From: Thiobacillus denitrificans
GTDB lineage: Bacteria; Pseudomonadota; Gammaproteobacteria; Burkholderiales; Thiobacillaceae
Direction: 5' to 3'
Assembly: GCA_002343685.1 (NCBI GenBank)
Contig: DDRS01000012.1
Location: 41,513-105,512, forward strand
DNA: 64,000 nt
In this document: positions 8,004 to 17,745 of the stretch, in pieces
Layout: every line of letters starts with the position of its first letter
Numbering within the stretch: position 1 is the first letter of the stretch
Made by a program: the position numbers and the translations under genes
Notes under the pieces: generated by a model
Told to the model about the DNA's origin: nothing
Databases searched by the model: none
The model's input: only the letters and a program-made list of their open reading frames with translations

Positions 8004-11000
8004 TCAGGGTTCAGTCACTTGATTATCAGGTTTGGCCTTCGCTTTGGACAGCCGCTGGACATCGGGGGCCTGCCACGCGCCGGTCACCATGTATTCCTGG
8101 CTGATGACTTCCTCGATCGGATCGCGCAGCAGTTTCTGCGCAGCCAGCGCCCCCACGCCGGCCAGCGGTCCGCCGAGCAGGGCACCGGCCACGGCCACGC
8201 CTTCGGACAGCTTCGGAATCACTTTCACCCGCAACTGCACGGTTTCCTGGTTGAGGTCGGCCAGGCCGGACATGTTGACCTTGGCGGCCGGTCCGCGCAT
8301 CTTGAAGTCGTCGCTGTAGACCACGCCGCGCGCAATGCGCAGCGTGGCGCCGATGTCGTCGAAGGCATAGCCTTCATTGAAGATATCACGGAAATCGAAG
8401 TTCAGCCGGCGCGGCAGCGATTGCAGGCTCAGCACGCCGAGCAGTTTCCCGGCCCCGGGATCGATCTTGAGAAACTGCCCCCCCTTGGCCTTGAAGTCGA
8501 GCTGGCCGGCCAGCGTGGCCAGCGCGAAATCCGCCGGCGAGCCTTCCCAGGTGGCATTGCCCTGGATCTGCGCGGTCCCGCGTTTGAGCGTATCGGGATA
8601 GCCGAAACGCGCCAGCAGCTTGCCCGCATCGGACACGTTCAGGCTCAGGTCGGCCCGGGTTTCGCCCGGGCCGCTGTCACGCCACAGGCCGCTCATACGG
8701 AACACACTGTCGGGATGCGTCAGTTGCAGGTTGTCGATCACCAGCCCTTGCGGCGTACCGTGCGCCGTGGCTTCCAGCCGCCCCAGCGCATGATCCTGCA
8801 ACCGGAAATCCTCCACCGTCAGATCCAGTACAGGGAAGTCCGATGCCTTCATGTTGCTGCCGGTTTCCGGCCCGGCTGCCGGCAACCGGGCCGGAATGGT
8901 CAACTGCCTGAACTGCGCCGAGATCCGCGCGGGTTGATTGCCCGCCGGCCGGTAGGTCAGCACGCCATTCAAGCCGGTGCCGCTCACCTGGGCGCGCAAC
9001 AAACCGCTACGGTTGCGCCCCTGCAGGCGAATATCCTGATAGCGCCGCCCCATCAGGTCGAGCGCATCGAAACTCAGGTCGATCGCCGACAACGACAAGG
9101 GTTCGCCGCCGGGCAGCAGATCCATCCAGCCCGAAATATCCAGGCCGCGTCCGTTGCCCGCCAGGCGCAGCCCTGGCTCGCCGGGCATCACGGCACGTCC
9201 GCCGAAGCGGAGTTCGCCCCGGTCGAATTGTCCTTCGGCGGTACTGCGCCAGACCGCCCCCACGATCCTGCCAAGTTGTACGTCGTGCAATTGGCCGTTG
9301 GTTTGCGGCTGGCTGGTCACCACCAGCGGCAACGGCTGTGTGGCCGCCTTGGCCAGCGGTGCCGGCAGGCTGCTGCCCAGACCCGTCAGATCGGACTCGA
9401 TGCGAACGCGCTCGCCCGCCGGTTCCAGGTCGATCTGCCCACGCCAGGCTGTCTGCCCCGACACCTGATCCTTCCAGGCTGTTCCCAGCCACGATGTCAG
9501 GCCTGCTGCAGTGGCGCGTCCCTGCGCCAGGATCTGGACCTGGCCGGATCGGGTTTGCGTGTCGAGGCGCAGCGGACCGCCGAGAAACTGCGCGGTGATG
9601 TTCTTGGCGGCCAGGCTGTCGCCGGTGAAATCGATATCGCCGCGCGTCTGGTCGAGCCGCGGCAGGCCTGGCGGCAACAGCGTATCGCCCAGAAACGACA
9701 AGCGTCCAACCAGCGTCGTATCGTGGCTGCGGCGCAGCGGCACCTGCAGACTCAAGGCGAGTTTCATCGGCCCGCTGCCGTCCAGTGCGGCCGTGAAACC
9801 GTGCAGCCGCCCGCCGACCGGGCTGGTATTGGCAAAGCGGATGAAATCCTGGATCGGGCCGTTGGCCTGGCCGTCGATATGCAATTGTTCGTCGTGATGC
9901 AACAGATCCGGGATCACGGCTTTCACCGGCGCCAGGGCCACGCCGTATATCCGCGCCTGGCTCGAAGTCACTTCCATCATCCGGCCCCGAAACAGCAATC
10001 GCCCCTGGATGCCTTCGATACGCGGCCAGCCCGGCACGTAGTCGATCACCGCATCCTTCACCTGTGCGTCGACCTGGAACACGCCATCGCCCGAATCGAA
10101 GGGGAAACGCATGAGGTCGCCTTTCAGGTTCAGCTGCACGTCGTTCGAACGCCCGGCCACGACACCCCGCTTTACCCATTCGACCGTATGGTCGCCGATG
10201 TGCTTCGGCAGGTAGCGGTACACCGCCGTACCGTCGGCGCGACTCAGATGCGCCGTCAGGTCGACGAGGCCGCGCTGGCCGGGGATCAGTTCGTAGTAGC
10301 CCTTCGCCGACCCGGCCATGTCCGGATTGGAAAAGGCCATGTCGTCCAGTGTCAGGCGGCGGCCGCGCGGCGTCTTCTGCCACTTGCCGCGCACATGCAG
10401 GCTGTCGATCGCGAACGAGGGTTCGCGGAAGAGGTCGGGCAGGCCCAACGTCATTTGCTGCGAATCGATCTCGAACACGCCTGCGCGCGCATCGCCCTCG
10501 ATGCGCCCACTCAGATTGGACAGGCCCGGCTGGTTGTCGACTGCGGCCACGCCGAGGCCGCTGAAACGGGCCGTCATGCTGAAATTGTCCAGCCCAGGCT
10601 GCGCGCCCGTCCAGCCGAACCGCAACAGGTCGAAGCGGCCTTGCGGCTGCAGGGCTTGCAGATGCGCGCGCAGGGCCGCATCCATCGGCAGGCTCGGCAG
10701 CAGCGATTGCCAGCCGCCCAGGCTGAAAGCCTGGGCCGTGATTTCGTGCGACGTACCGCCCCACGACAGGCCCGCATTGAACGGTGCGCCGAGGGCCGCG
10801 CCCGAGTGCGCCACGCGCAGGTTGACGAAGGCCACGCGGTACCCATCCGGACCGTGCTGCCACTGGGCCTGGCCGCGTACCTGCGCCAGCCGCACCGGCG
10901 GCAGATCGTCACCCAGCTTCGCCTCGATGTCATGCAGTTCGAGTCCGGCCGTCACGCCGGCCAGCGCACCGCGCGCCACTTCGAACTGCATGTTCAGTAC

Positions 11001-11783
11001 GCCCCGGCCCTGCTGCGGTTGGTATGGCAGCGCCAGCCAGGCGGCAAGGCGCGAAAACGACACCCCTGCCACGTTCGCATCGACCGTCCCGTTCCAGCTC
11101 TTGAGGTCGTCCACCTGGCGCGCATGCAACTTCGCCACGATCTGCACCGGGCGCGCCAGGCTGGCCGGGGGAATGGCGCGCAATTGCAGGCGATGCGACC
11201 AGCGCACATTGGTCAGCGTGAAATCGACCGCTGTCAGGGTAAGCGGCGGCGCATCGCGCACTTCGTCTATCCAGGTGAGCGTGGCGCTGCCGGCATGGAC
11301 CTGTCCCTGCCGCAGCAGCCAGCTGGAAAATCCGCTGTCCGGCGCAGCCGGGTTGATCGGGATGCCGCCGACGTAGAAATGGCCGTCGCGCGCGCGCCGC
11401 ACCCCGAGCACCAGGCCTTGCAATTCGATGCGCGTGAAACGCGGCTCCAGGAACAGCAGCGAACGCCAGGCAAACGCAGCTTCCAGCTCGGGCAGATAGA
11501 GCGCCGGATGGCCCTGCTGGTCATACAGGCGCACGCCACGCAGACGGAATTCCGGACGCGCCTGCTGCCATACGCCCGACACCGCTTCCAGCGTCACGCG
11601 TTGCCCCAGCGCGCGCGACATGAGGTCGGCGACCGTATCGCGGTGCGCTGAAATGTTCGGCAATACCCAGAAAAACATCAAGGCCACCGCCGTCGCAAAG
11701 CCCGCGGCGGCCAATGCCGTCAGCGCTGCCAGCCAGCGCGAGGCGCGGCGCAGGAACAGGGACAAGGCGGGGGAAACGGTCAT
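8004..11783 (-). CDS. yhdP: YhdP family AsmA-like protein (DUF3971)
   Basis: The 1259-residue protein has one N-terminal membrane anchor (about residues 17-40) followed by a very long region of beta-strand-rich repeats. The DUF3971 part occupies the middle and the AsmA-like C-terminal part includes QFLKIDPGAGKLLGVLSLQ. YhdP, TamB and YdbH form bridge-like lipid channels that move phospholipids from inner to outer membrane. The length is normal for the family (E. coli YhdP is 1266). It is the first gene of the yhdP-nit-tldD unit. A very long open frame on the opposite strand is a GC-codon artefact of this gene. Confidence 0.93.
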   Translation of the reverse strand: MTVSPALSLFLRRASRWLAALTALAAAGFATAVALMFFWVLPNISAHRDTVADLMSRALGQRVTLEAVSGVWQQARPEFRLRGVRLYDQQGHPALYLPELEAAFAWRSLLFLEPRFTRIELQGLVLGVRRARDGHFYVGGIPINPAAPDSGFSSWLLRQGQVHAGSATLTWIDEVRDAPPLTLTAVDFTLTNVRWSHRLQLRAIPPASLARPVQIVAKLHARQVDDLKSWNGTVDANVAGVSFSRLAAWLALPYQPQQGRGVLNMQFEVARGALAGVTAGLELHDIEAKLGDDLPPVRLAQVRGQAQWQHGPDGYRVAFVNLRVAHSGAALGAPFNAGLSWGGTSHEITAQAFSLGGWQSLLPSLPMDAALRAHLQALQPQGRFDLLRFGWTGAQPGLDNFSMTARFSGLGVAAVDNQPGLSNLSGRIEGDARAGVFEIDSQQMTLGLPDLFREPSFAIDSLHVRGKWQKTPRGRRLTLDDMAFSNPDMAGSAKGYYELIPGQRGLVDLTAHLSRADGTAVYRYLPKHIGDHTVEWVKRGVVAGRSNDVQLNLKGDLMRFPFDSGDGVFQVDAQVKDAVIDYVPGWPRIEGIQGRLLFRGRMMEVTSSQARIYGVALAPVKAVIPDLLHHDEQLHIDGQANGPIQDFIRFANTSPVGGRLHGFTAALDGSGPMKLALSLQVPLRRSHDTTLVGRLSFLGDTLLPPGLPRLDQTRGDIDFTGDSLAAKNITAQFLGGPLRLDTQTRSGQVQILAQGRATAAGLTSWLGTAWKDQVSGQTAWRGQIDLEPAGERVRIESDLTGLGSSLPAPLAKAATQPLPLVVTSQPQTNGQLHDVQLGRIVGAVWRSTAEGQFDRGELRFGGRAVMPGEPGLRLAGNGRGLDISGWMDLLPGGEPLSLSAIDLSFDALDLMGRRYQDIRLQGRNRSGLLRAQVSGTGLNGVLTYRPAGNQPARISAQFRQLTIPARLPAAGPETGSNMKASDFPVLDLTVEDFRLQDHALGRLEATAHGTPQGLVIDNLQLTHPDSVFRMSGLWRDSGPGETRADLSLNVSDAGKLLARFGYPDTLKRGTAQIQGNATWEGSPADFALATLAGQLDFKAKGGQFLKIDPGAGKLLGVLSLQSLPRRLNFDFRDIFNEGYAFDDIGATLRIARGVVYSDDFKMRGPAAKVNMSGLADLNQETVQLRVKVIPKLSEGVAVAGALLGGPLAGVGALAAQKLLRDPIEEVISQEYMVTGAWQAPDVQRLSKAKAKPDNQVTEP

Positions 11784-11863
11784 AAAAATACGGTTCTCGG
11801 ACCCGCTGATTCTATGCGCTTAGCCGTGTTTTGCGGTGGCAATGTCCCGGTAAATTCCGGGTT

Positions 11864-12262
11864 TCATTCGTCCGTGAAACGATGAATCTGCCGCCGGTCG
11901 CGCTTGGTGGGCCGTCCCTTGATGGTGGCGGCCGGATTGGCCGCCAGCTTGCGGTCGTCGGCCTGCCGCTGGCGGCGCACCTGGCTGGCGGGGTCCTCCT
12001 GGTATAGCGCCTGCGCCACCGGCGCCGGCCCGCGCTGCATGGCCAGCGCCCGGACCGTCAGCGTCCAGTCGATCTCGCCGAGATGGAGATCCAGCCGGTC
12101 GCCGGGTTTGACGTCGCGCGCGGGCTTGACCCGCTCGCCGTTCAATTTCACCCGCCCGTTGTCGATCGCCTGGGTGGCCAGGCTGCGGGTCTTGAAGAAA
12201 CGCGCGGCCCACAGCCATTTGTCGAGCCGCATCCTGTCGAGCGGCTCCTTCTCAGTCGGCAT
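11864..12262 (-). CDS. hslR: Heat-shock protein 15, S4-domain ribosome rescue factor
   Basis: This is a 132-residue basic protein with an N-terminal S4 RNA-binding domain, MRLDKWLWAARFFKTRSLA (residues 10-28) through VKLNGERVKPARDVKPGDRL. The tail is Arg/Lys/Gln-rich. Hsp15 binds 50S subunits that carry a peptidyl-tRNA after premature dissociation. The length equals that of E. coli HslR (133). Its start overlaps the 3' end of the upstream LysR gene by 11 bases, so the two are probably co-transcribed. About 80 bases separate it from the yhdP start. Confidence 0.92.
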   Translation of the reverse strand: MPTEKEPLDRMRLDKWLWAARFFKTRSLATQAIDNGRVKLNGERVKPARDVKPGDRLDLHLGEIDWTLTVRALAMQRGPAPVAQALYQEDPASQVRRQRQADDRKLAANPAATIKGRPTKRDRRQIHRFTDE

Positions 12263-13157
12263 CGATCACTCCCGCAAATACATCGGGCTTCGCCAGCGCC
12301 CGCATGAACCAGTCGAGCGCCCGCCCGGCCTCGCCGCTGCGCCAGGCCAGGTGCAGGGTCTCGCGTGGATTGCCCCCGTCCCACTCGCAACGCACCAGAC
12401 GGCCGGCCGCCACCTCACGTTCGGCCAGCCAGCGCGGCAGCGAGCCCACGCCCAGCCCGGCCTGCTGGGCAGCCAGCTTACCCGTCAGGTCGGGCATGGT
12501 CAGACGCGACTGTTGCGCCAGCCAGCCCGCGCTGCGCAGCGGCAGATTGCGCGCGGTGTCGGCGATCACCACCGCGCGATGCGCCGCGATGTCCACCTGA
12601 GTCAGCGGTTTCTTGTGGCGCGCAAGCGGATGCTGCGGCGCCACGCAGAACATGAATTCGACGCTGCCCAGCGGCCGGCTGCGAATGCCACTGCCAGCCG
12701 GCGCATCGCCGCCTGCGATCGCCAGGTCGGCACAACCGGACGCGAGGGCATCCCAACTACCGGCCAGCACCTCGTGGCGCAGCCTGATTTCGGTCGACCG
12801 GCCCTGGCGATAAAACGCATCCAGCACCGGCAGCAGCGGGGCGACGGGGAGGATGCCTTCCACCGCCAGAGTGAACTGCGGCTCCCAGCCGCCCGCCACC
12901 TGCCGCGTCTTGTTCTCCAGTGCATGGGCCGCACCCAGCAGCGCTCGCCCTTCCTCCAGCAGCAGGCGCCCCGCCGGCGTGAAGCGCGCGCGATGGCCGG
13001 AACGGTCGAACAGCAGCGCATCGAGCTCGGCCTCGATCTGCTGCACAGCGTAGGTCAGGGAGGACGGCGCCCGTCCCAGTTCTTCGGCCGCGCGGGCGAA
13101 CGAACCCTTGCGGTCGATGGCGTCGAGGATGGACAGCGCCTCCAGGGTCAGCGGCAT
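12252..13157 (-). CDS. LysR-type transcriptional regulator
   Basis: The 301-residue protein has a typical N-terminal winged helix (LEALSILDAIDRKGSFARAA then ELGRAPSSLTYAVQQIEAEL, residues 4-45) and a LysR substrate-binding domain from about 90. It is divergently transcribed from pirin across a 112-base intergenic region that contains TTCGAAT/ATTCGAA dyads. Divergent LysR-pirin pairs are common and usually imply that the regulator controls pirin and itself. The inducer is unknown. The 3' end overlaps hslR by 11 bases. Confidence 0.92.
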   Translation of the reverse strand: MPLTLEALSILDAIDRKGSFARAAEELGRAPSSLTYAVQQIEAELDALLFDRSGHRARFTPAGRLLLEEGRALLGAAHALENKTRQVAGGWEPQFTLAVEGILPVAPLLPVLDAFYRQGRSTEIRLRHEVLAGSWDALASGCADLAIAGGDAPAGSGIRSRPLGSVEFMFCVAPQHPLARHKKPLTQVDIAAHRAVVIADTARNLPLRSAGWLAQQSRLTMPDLTGKLAAQQAGLGVGSLPRWLAEREVAAGRLVRCEWDGGNPRETLHLAWRSGEAGRALDWFMRALAKPDVFAGVIDAD

Positions 13158-13158
13158 G

Positions 13159-13188
13159 TTCGAATAATTCGAATGAGTTGATCGAATT
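13159..13188. promoter_or_regulatory. Probable LysR operator between lysR and pirin
   Basis: A perfect 7-1-7 palindrome TTCGAATAATTCGAA (13159-13173) begins one base upstream of the LysR start codon. Its right arm forms a second dyad, AATTCGA (13166-13172) with TCGAATT (13182-13188), 9 bases apart. Three related half-sites spaced along one face in a divergent promoter are typical of LysR tetramer sites. The assignment to this regulator is by position only. Confidence 0.5.
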
Positions 13189-13269
13189 GTGCCGGTTTTA
13201 CTCGCGGAAAACCACGCCTATAGTCACCCCATCGCCCGAACATCAATCCAACCGACAGGAGCGCACATC

Positions 13270-13968
13270 ATGCTGACCGTACGCAAATCATCCGAACGCG
13301 GCCACGCCAATCATGGCTGGCTCGACAGCTTTCACACCTTCTCGTTTTCGAACTATCGCGACCCCAACTGGATGGGTTTCGGCCCGCTGCGCGTGATCAA
13401 CGACGACCGCATCGCGCCGGGTGCCGGTTTCCCGACGCACAGCCACCAGGACATGGAAATCGTCACCTGGGTCCTGGCGGGCGCACTCGAACACAAGGAC
13501 TCGCTCGGCAACGGCGGCGTGATCCGTCCCGGCGAATTGCAGCGCATGCGCGCCGGGCACGGCATCGCCCACAGCGAATACAACGCCTCGGCCAGCGAGC
13601 CGGTGCACCTGCTGCAGATATGGATCGAACCGGATGCCTACGGACTGGAACCAGGCTACGAACAGATCGCCTTTGCCCCCGAAAGCCTGCAGGGCCAGCT
13701 CCGCCTGATCGCCTCGAACGATGGCCGCGACGGCTCGGTGACGATCCATCAGGACGCCACCATCCAGGCGGGCCGGTTGGCGACAGGCGACCGCGTCACC
13801 CTGAACGTGGCGCCGGGGCGCCGTGCCTGGCTGCATGTCGCGACCGGCCGGGTCAAGGTCCAGGGCTATCCGCTGGAAGCCGGGGATGCAGTGGCGATCC
13901 GCTTCGAATCGGCAGTCGACATCGAGGCGCTGGAGCCCAGCGAACTGATCAGCTTCGATCTCCCCTAA
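13270..13968 (+). CDS. Pirin family protein (YhhW-like quercetinase)
   Basis: This 232-residue bicupin has the pirin metal-binding set in the N-terminal cupin: HSHQDMEIVTW (about 58-68) with a later His and Glu in GHGIAHSEYN. YhhW-type pirins show quercetin 2,3-dioxygenase activity; other pirins act as redox-sensitive co-regulators, so the physiological substrate is unknown. AGGAG lies 8 bases before ATG 13270, and an upstream in-frame extension to 13189 overlaps the regulatory region and is rejected. The gene is divergent from the LysR gene and followed after 68 bases by an FMN reductase on the same strand. Confidence 0.93.
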   Translation: MLTVRKSSERGHANHGWLDSFHTFSFSNYRDPNWMGFGPLRVINDDRIAPGAGFPTHSHQDMEIVTWVLAGALEHKDSLGNGGVIRPGELQRMRAGHGIAHSEYNASASEPVHLLQIWIEPDAYGLEPGYEQIAFAPESLQGQLRLIASNDGRDGSVTIHQDATIQAGRLATGDRVTLNVAPGRRAWLHVATGRVKVQGYPLEAGDAVAIRFESAVDIEALEPSELISFDLP

Positions 13969-14036
13969 CCCTTTGGGGCTTCGACCCCCTGGCCGGCCCC
14001 GATACAATCACTCACTTTTTGATGCAAGGACACGTC

Positions 14037-14618
14037 ATGCCCAAGATTCTCGCTTTCTCCGGCAGCATCCGCCGCGATTCCTGGAACCGGAAGCTCATCC
14101 GGGTTGCGGTGGACGCGACCCGTGCCGCGGGTGGCGACGTCACGCTGATCGACCTGGCCGATTACCCGCTTCCGCTCTACAACGGCGACCTCGAGGCGCG
14201 CGACGGCCTGCCCGACAATGCGCAGCGCCTGAAGGCCTTGTTCAAGGAACACGATGCCCTGCTGATCGCCAGCCCGGAATACAACAGCTCGATGCCGCCG
14301 CTGCTGAAAAACACGCTCGACTGGGTGTCGCGCGAATGGCAGGGCGAATCGGGCCTGGTGCCCTACCAGAACAAGGTCGCCGCCATCCTGGCCGCCACGC
14401 CCGGCACCTTCGGCGGCATGCGCATGCTGCCCCACCTGCGCCAGGTCCTCAATACGCTGGGCGTGCTGGTACTGCCCGGCCAGTTCTCGCTGGCCCACGC
14501 CGACACCGCATTCGACCCCGAGAACGGGGCGTTGAAATCGCCTGCTCGGCTGCACGCGCTGGTGGTGGACTTGGTAAGGACCACGACGGCGCTCGCGCGC
14601 GCGGCCGACCAGCCGTAA
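14037..14618 (+). CDS. NADPH-dependent FMN reductase (YieF/ChrR type)
   Basis: The 193-residue flavodoxin-fold protein has the phosphate-binding loop SGSIRRDSWNRKL at 8-20 and the flavin-contacting SPEYNSSMPPLLKNTLDWVSR around 81-101. Members reduce quinones, chromate or azo compounds with NAD(P)H. AAGGA lies 6 bases upstream of ATG 14037. The stop codon overlaps the T tract of a minus-strand terminator that ends the convergent peptide gene. It may share a promoter with pirin. Confidence 0.9.
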   Translation: MPKILAFSGSIRRDSWNRKLIRVAVDATRAAGGDVTLIDLADYPLPLYNGDLEARDGLPDNAQRLKALFKEHDALLIASPEYNSSMPPLLKNTLDWVSREWQGESGLVPYQNKVAAILAATPGTFGGMRMLPHLRQVLNTLGVLVLPGQFSLAHADTAFDPENGALKSPARLHALVVDLVRTTTALARAADQP

Positions 14619-14639
14619 AAAAGCGCCCCGGAGGGCGCT
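14617..14639 (-). terminator. Intrinsic terminator of the exported-peptide gene
   Basis: On the minus strand the stem AGCGCCC / GGGCGCT (7 bp, loop of 4) is followed by six U residues (plus-strand A14617-A14622). It lies 48 bases beyond the stop of the 72-residue peptide gene. With the riboswitch upstream, this marks a short monocistronic unit. No T tract exists in the plus direction, so it would be a poor terminator for the FMN reductase. Confidence 0.8.
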
Positions 14640-14686
14640 GGCTTCTGCAGAGCAAAGCGTATACGGCCGGCGAGGCGCCGTTACCG

Positions 14687-14905
14687 TCAGCCGCCGGCAA
14701 TCGGTCCGGCAGGATGGCTGGGGGCGGGCACGACGTCGGAAACCACTGCCTGGCGTGCGTGGGTAGGCGCGGCATGGCTGAATCCGGCATAGCACGAGAG
14801 GGCGGCCACCGCAGCCAGGCATAGGACGAATCCCGGCGCACTGCCAGTTCGGTAACAACGGCGATTGTCGGTGGAGCGGACGGGGAACGGGCATTGATGC
14901 GACAT
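14687..14905 (-). CDS. Small exported protein controlled by a c-di-GMP riboswitch
   Basis: This 72-codon gene has an ideal start: AGGAGG six bases before ATG 14905. The product has a Cys- and Arg-containing N-terminal part, a hydrophobic core (GFVLCLAAVAALSCYAGF, about residues 25-42) and a signal-peptidase-like site SHA-AP near 45. That leaves a mature peptide of about 27 residues, rich in Pro, Ala and Val and ending PIAGG. I recognise no family. A c-di-GMP-I riboswitch lies 58 bases upstream of the start and an intrinsic terminator lies downstream, so the gene appears to be a single-gene regulon element. A surface, matrix or signalling peptide is possible, but that is inference. A GTG/ATG start further upstream (to 14959) would lie inside the riboswitch leader and is rejected. 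Confidence 0.78.
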   Translation of the reverse strand: MSHQCPFPVRSTDNRRCYRTGSAPGFVLCLAAVAALSCYAGFSHAAPTHARQAVVSDVVPAPSHPAGPIAGG

Positions 14906-14963
14906 AGGGCCTCCTGGTTCAACACTGCACCTGAATCGGGGCAACGACGACGCCATCAATCTG

Positions 14964-15060
14964 AAATCTGGCAGCCCCGCTATCTTGACCCGGATGCAGA
15001 CCGACCAAGACCGGAGGCTTTGCGTCCCCGCCTCGCGACGGGTTTGCCCTTGTACGACTT
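14964..15060 (-). promoter_or_regulatory. Cyclic-di-GMP-I riboswitch (GEMM-I)
   Basis: Read on the minus strand, the conserved GEMM-I blocks occur in order: AGGGCAAACC (about 15051-15042), GGGACGCAAAGCCTCCGG (about 15029-15012) and AGCGGGGCTGCC (about 14982-14971). These match the P2 tetraloop/receptor and ligand-pocket sequences of the family. The ends AAGTC and GATTT can pair as P1. Downstream GCCCCG can pair with CGGGGC of the third block, and GCCTCC of the second block is complementary to GGAGGC in the Shine-Dalgarno region of the 72-codon gene. Both could be switching helices. Direction of control is not shown by the sequence. Confidence 0.92.
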
Positions 15061-15176
15061 ATCTACAGTAACGACGAAATATCGGCAGACTTTAGGGCAA
15101 GCGCCTAAAACAATTTCCCTATTTATCAGCCGGTTGAGAAAAACAGCCATCCACAGCCTGGCCTATGAACGACGAA

Positions 15177-15192
15177 GCCCCCTTTCGGGGGC
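15177..15192. terminator. GC hairpin after the eRF1-like gene
   Basis: GCCCCC, loop TTTC and GGGGGC form a 6-bp stem 34 bases beyond the stop of the minus-strand gene at 15226. It has no clear T tract on either strand, so it is a weak terminator candidate. The rest of 15061-15225 shows no coding sequence and probably includes the promoter of the riboswitch transcript. Confidence 0.35.
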
Positions 15193-15225
15193 CCGGATGG
15201 TGCAGTAAACAGCTTCCCGACAGCC

Positions 15226-15615
15226 TTATTGCGACAGCATCCTGTCTTTGGCCACAAAGTACTTGCGGGCAAAGGCCACGAGTTGGCCATCGCCGGGATG
15301 ATCGACGGTTTCGACTCCCACAACTTTTTGCACGACGTCATGATCGTGCGCATGGATGTGCTTGATCAGTTCGAGCTTGGCGTGACCCGGGCCAACGATC
15401 AGGATTTCCGTGGCGCCGCTCAAGGCCTCCACGACATCATGGTAGTACTGCTGGTCCTCGGGCTGGCGGCTGCCACTGACCGAGCCGCGCTTGCGCTGCA
15501 GATGGCGCGGCGGGTTGACGGGGTGGATCACTGATTTCTCGACATCGTCCGGGCTGACATGCATGACACGCGCCTCGTTGTGATCGAGCCAGACAACTGC
15601 ATGATAGTGCGACAT
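15226..15615 (-). CDS. eRF1 domain-3-like protein (translational machinery protein)
   Basis: This 129-residue soluble protein begins MSHYHAVVWLDHNEARVMHV and contains ILIVGPGHAKLELIKHIHAH around 71-90 and LVAFARKYFVA near the end. The pattern resembles the L7Ae/eRF1 domain-3 fold seen in bacterial release-factor-like (baeRF) proteins, often named translational machinery protein in betaproteobacteria. A role at the ribosome is unproven. AAGGA lies 6 bases before ATG 15615. It stands alone: the acs gene downstream on the map starts a separate unit and is separated by a strong hairpin. Confidence 0.7.
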   Translation of the reverse strand: MSHYHAVVWLDHNEARVMHVSPDDVEKSVIHPVNPPRHLQRKRGSVSGSRQPEDQQYYHDVVEALSGATEILIVGPGHAKLELIKHIHAHDHDVVQKVVGVETVDHPGDGQLVAFARKYFVAKDRMLSQ

Positions 15616-15689
15616 AACATTCCTTTCGGGCTAATCGAATGAACAAATCCTTAATTGAAAAATAGGCCATGGCTGCGTGACTGCAACCG

Positions 15690-15718
15690 GCCGGTCCTGC
15701 CGACGCGGCAGGACCGGC
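15690..15718. terminator. Strong hairpin downstream of acs
   Basis: GCCGGTCCTGCC (15690-15701), loop GACGC, and GGCAGGACCGGC (15707-15718) form a perfect 12-bp stem directly after the acs stop. There is no T tract. It is well placed to end or stabilise the 3' end of the acs mRNA, and probably separates it from the eRF1-like gene that follows in the same direction. Confidence 0.6.
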
Positions 15719-15724
15719 GCCCGC

Positions 15725-17692
<1,968 letters not shown>

Positions 17693-17745
17693 ACAGTCTC
17701 TCCACTGATAAAGTGTTGCGATAACCCCAGATTCTAATCCAAGCC

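Noticed and set aside
7101..11651. A 1516-codon open frame on the plus strand
   Set aside because: It is antisense to yhdP and nit, has no family features, and is the expected artefact of high-GC third positions in the real minus-strand genes.
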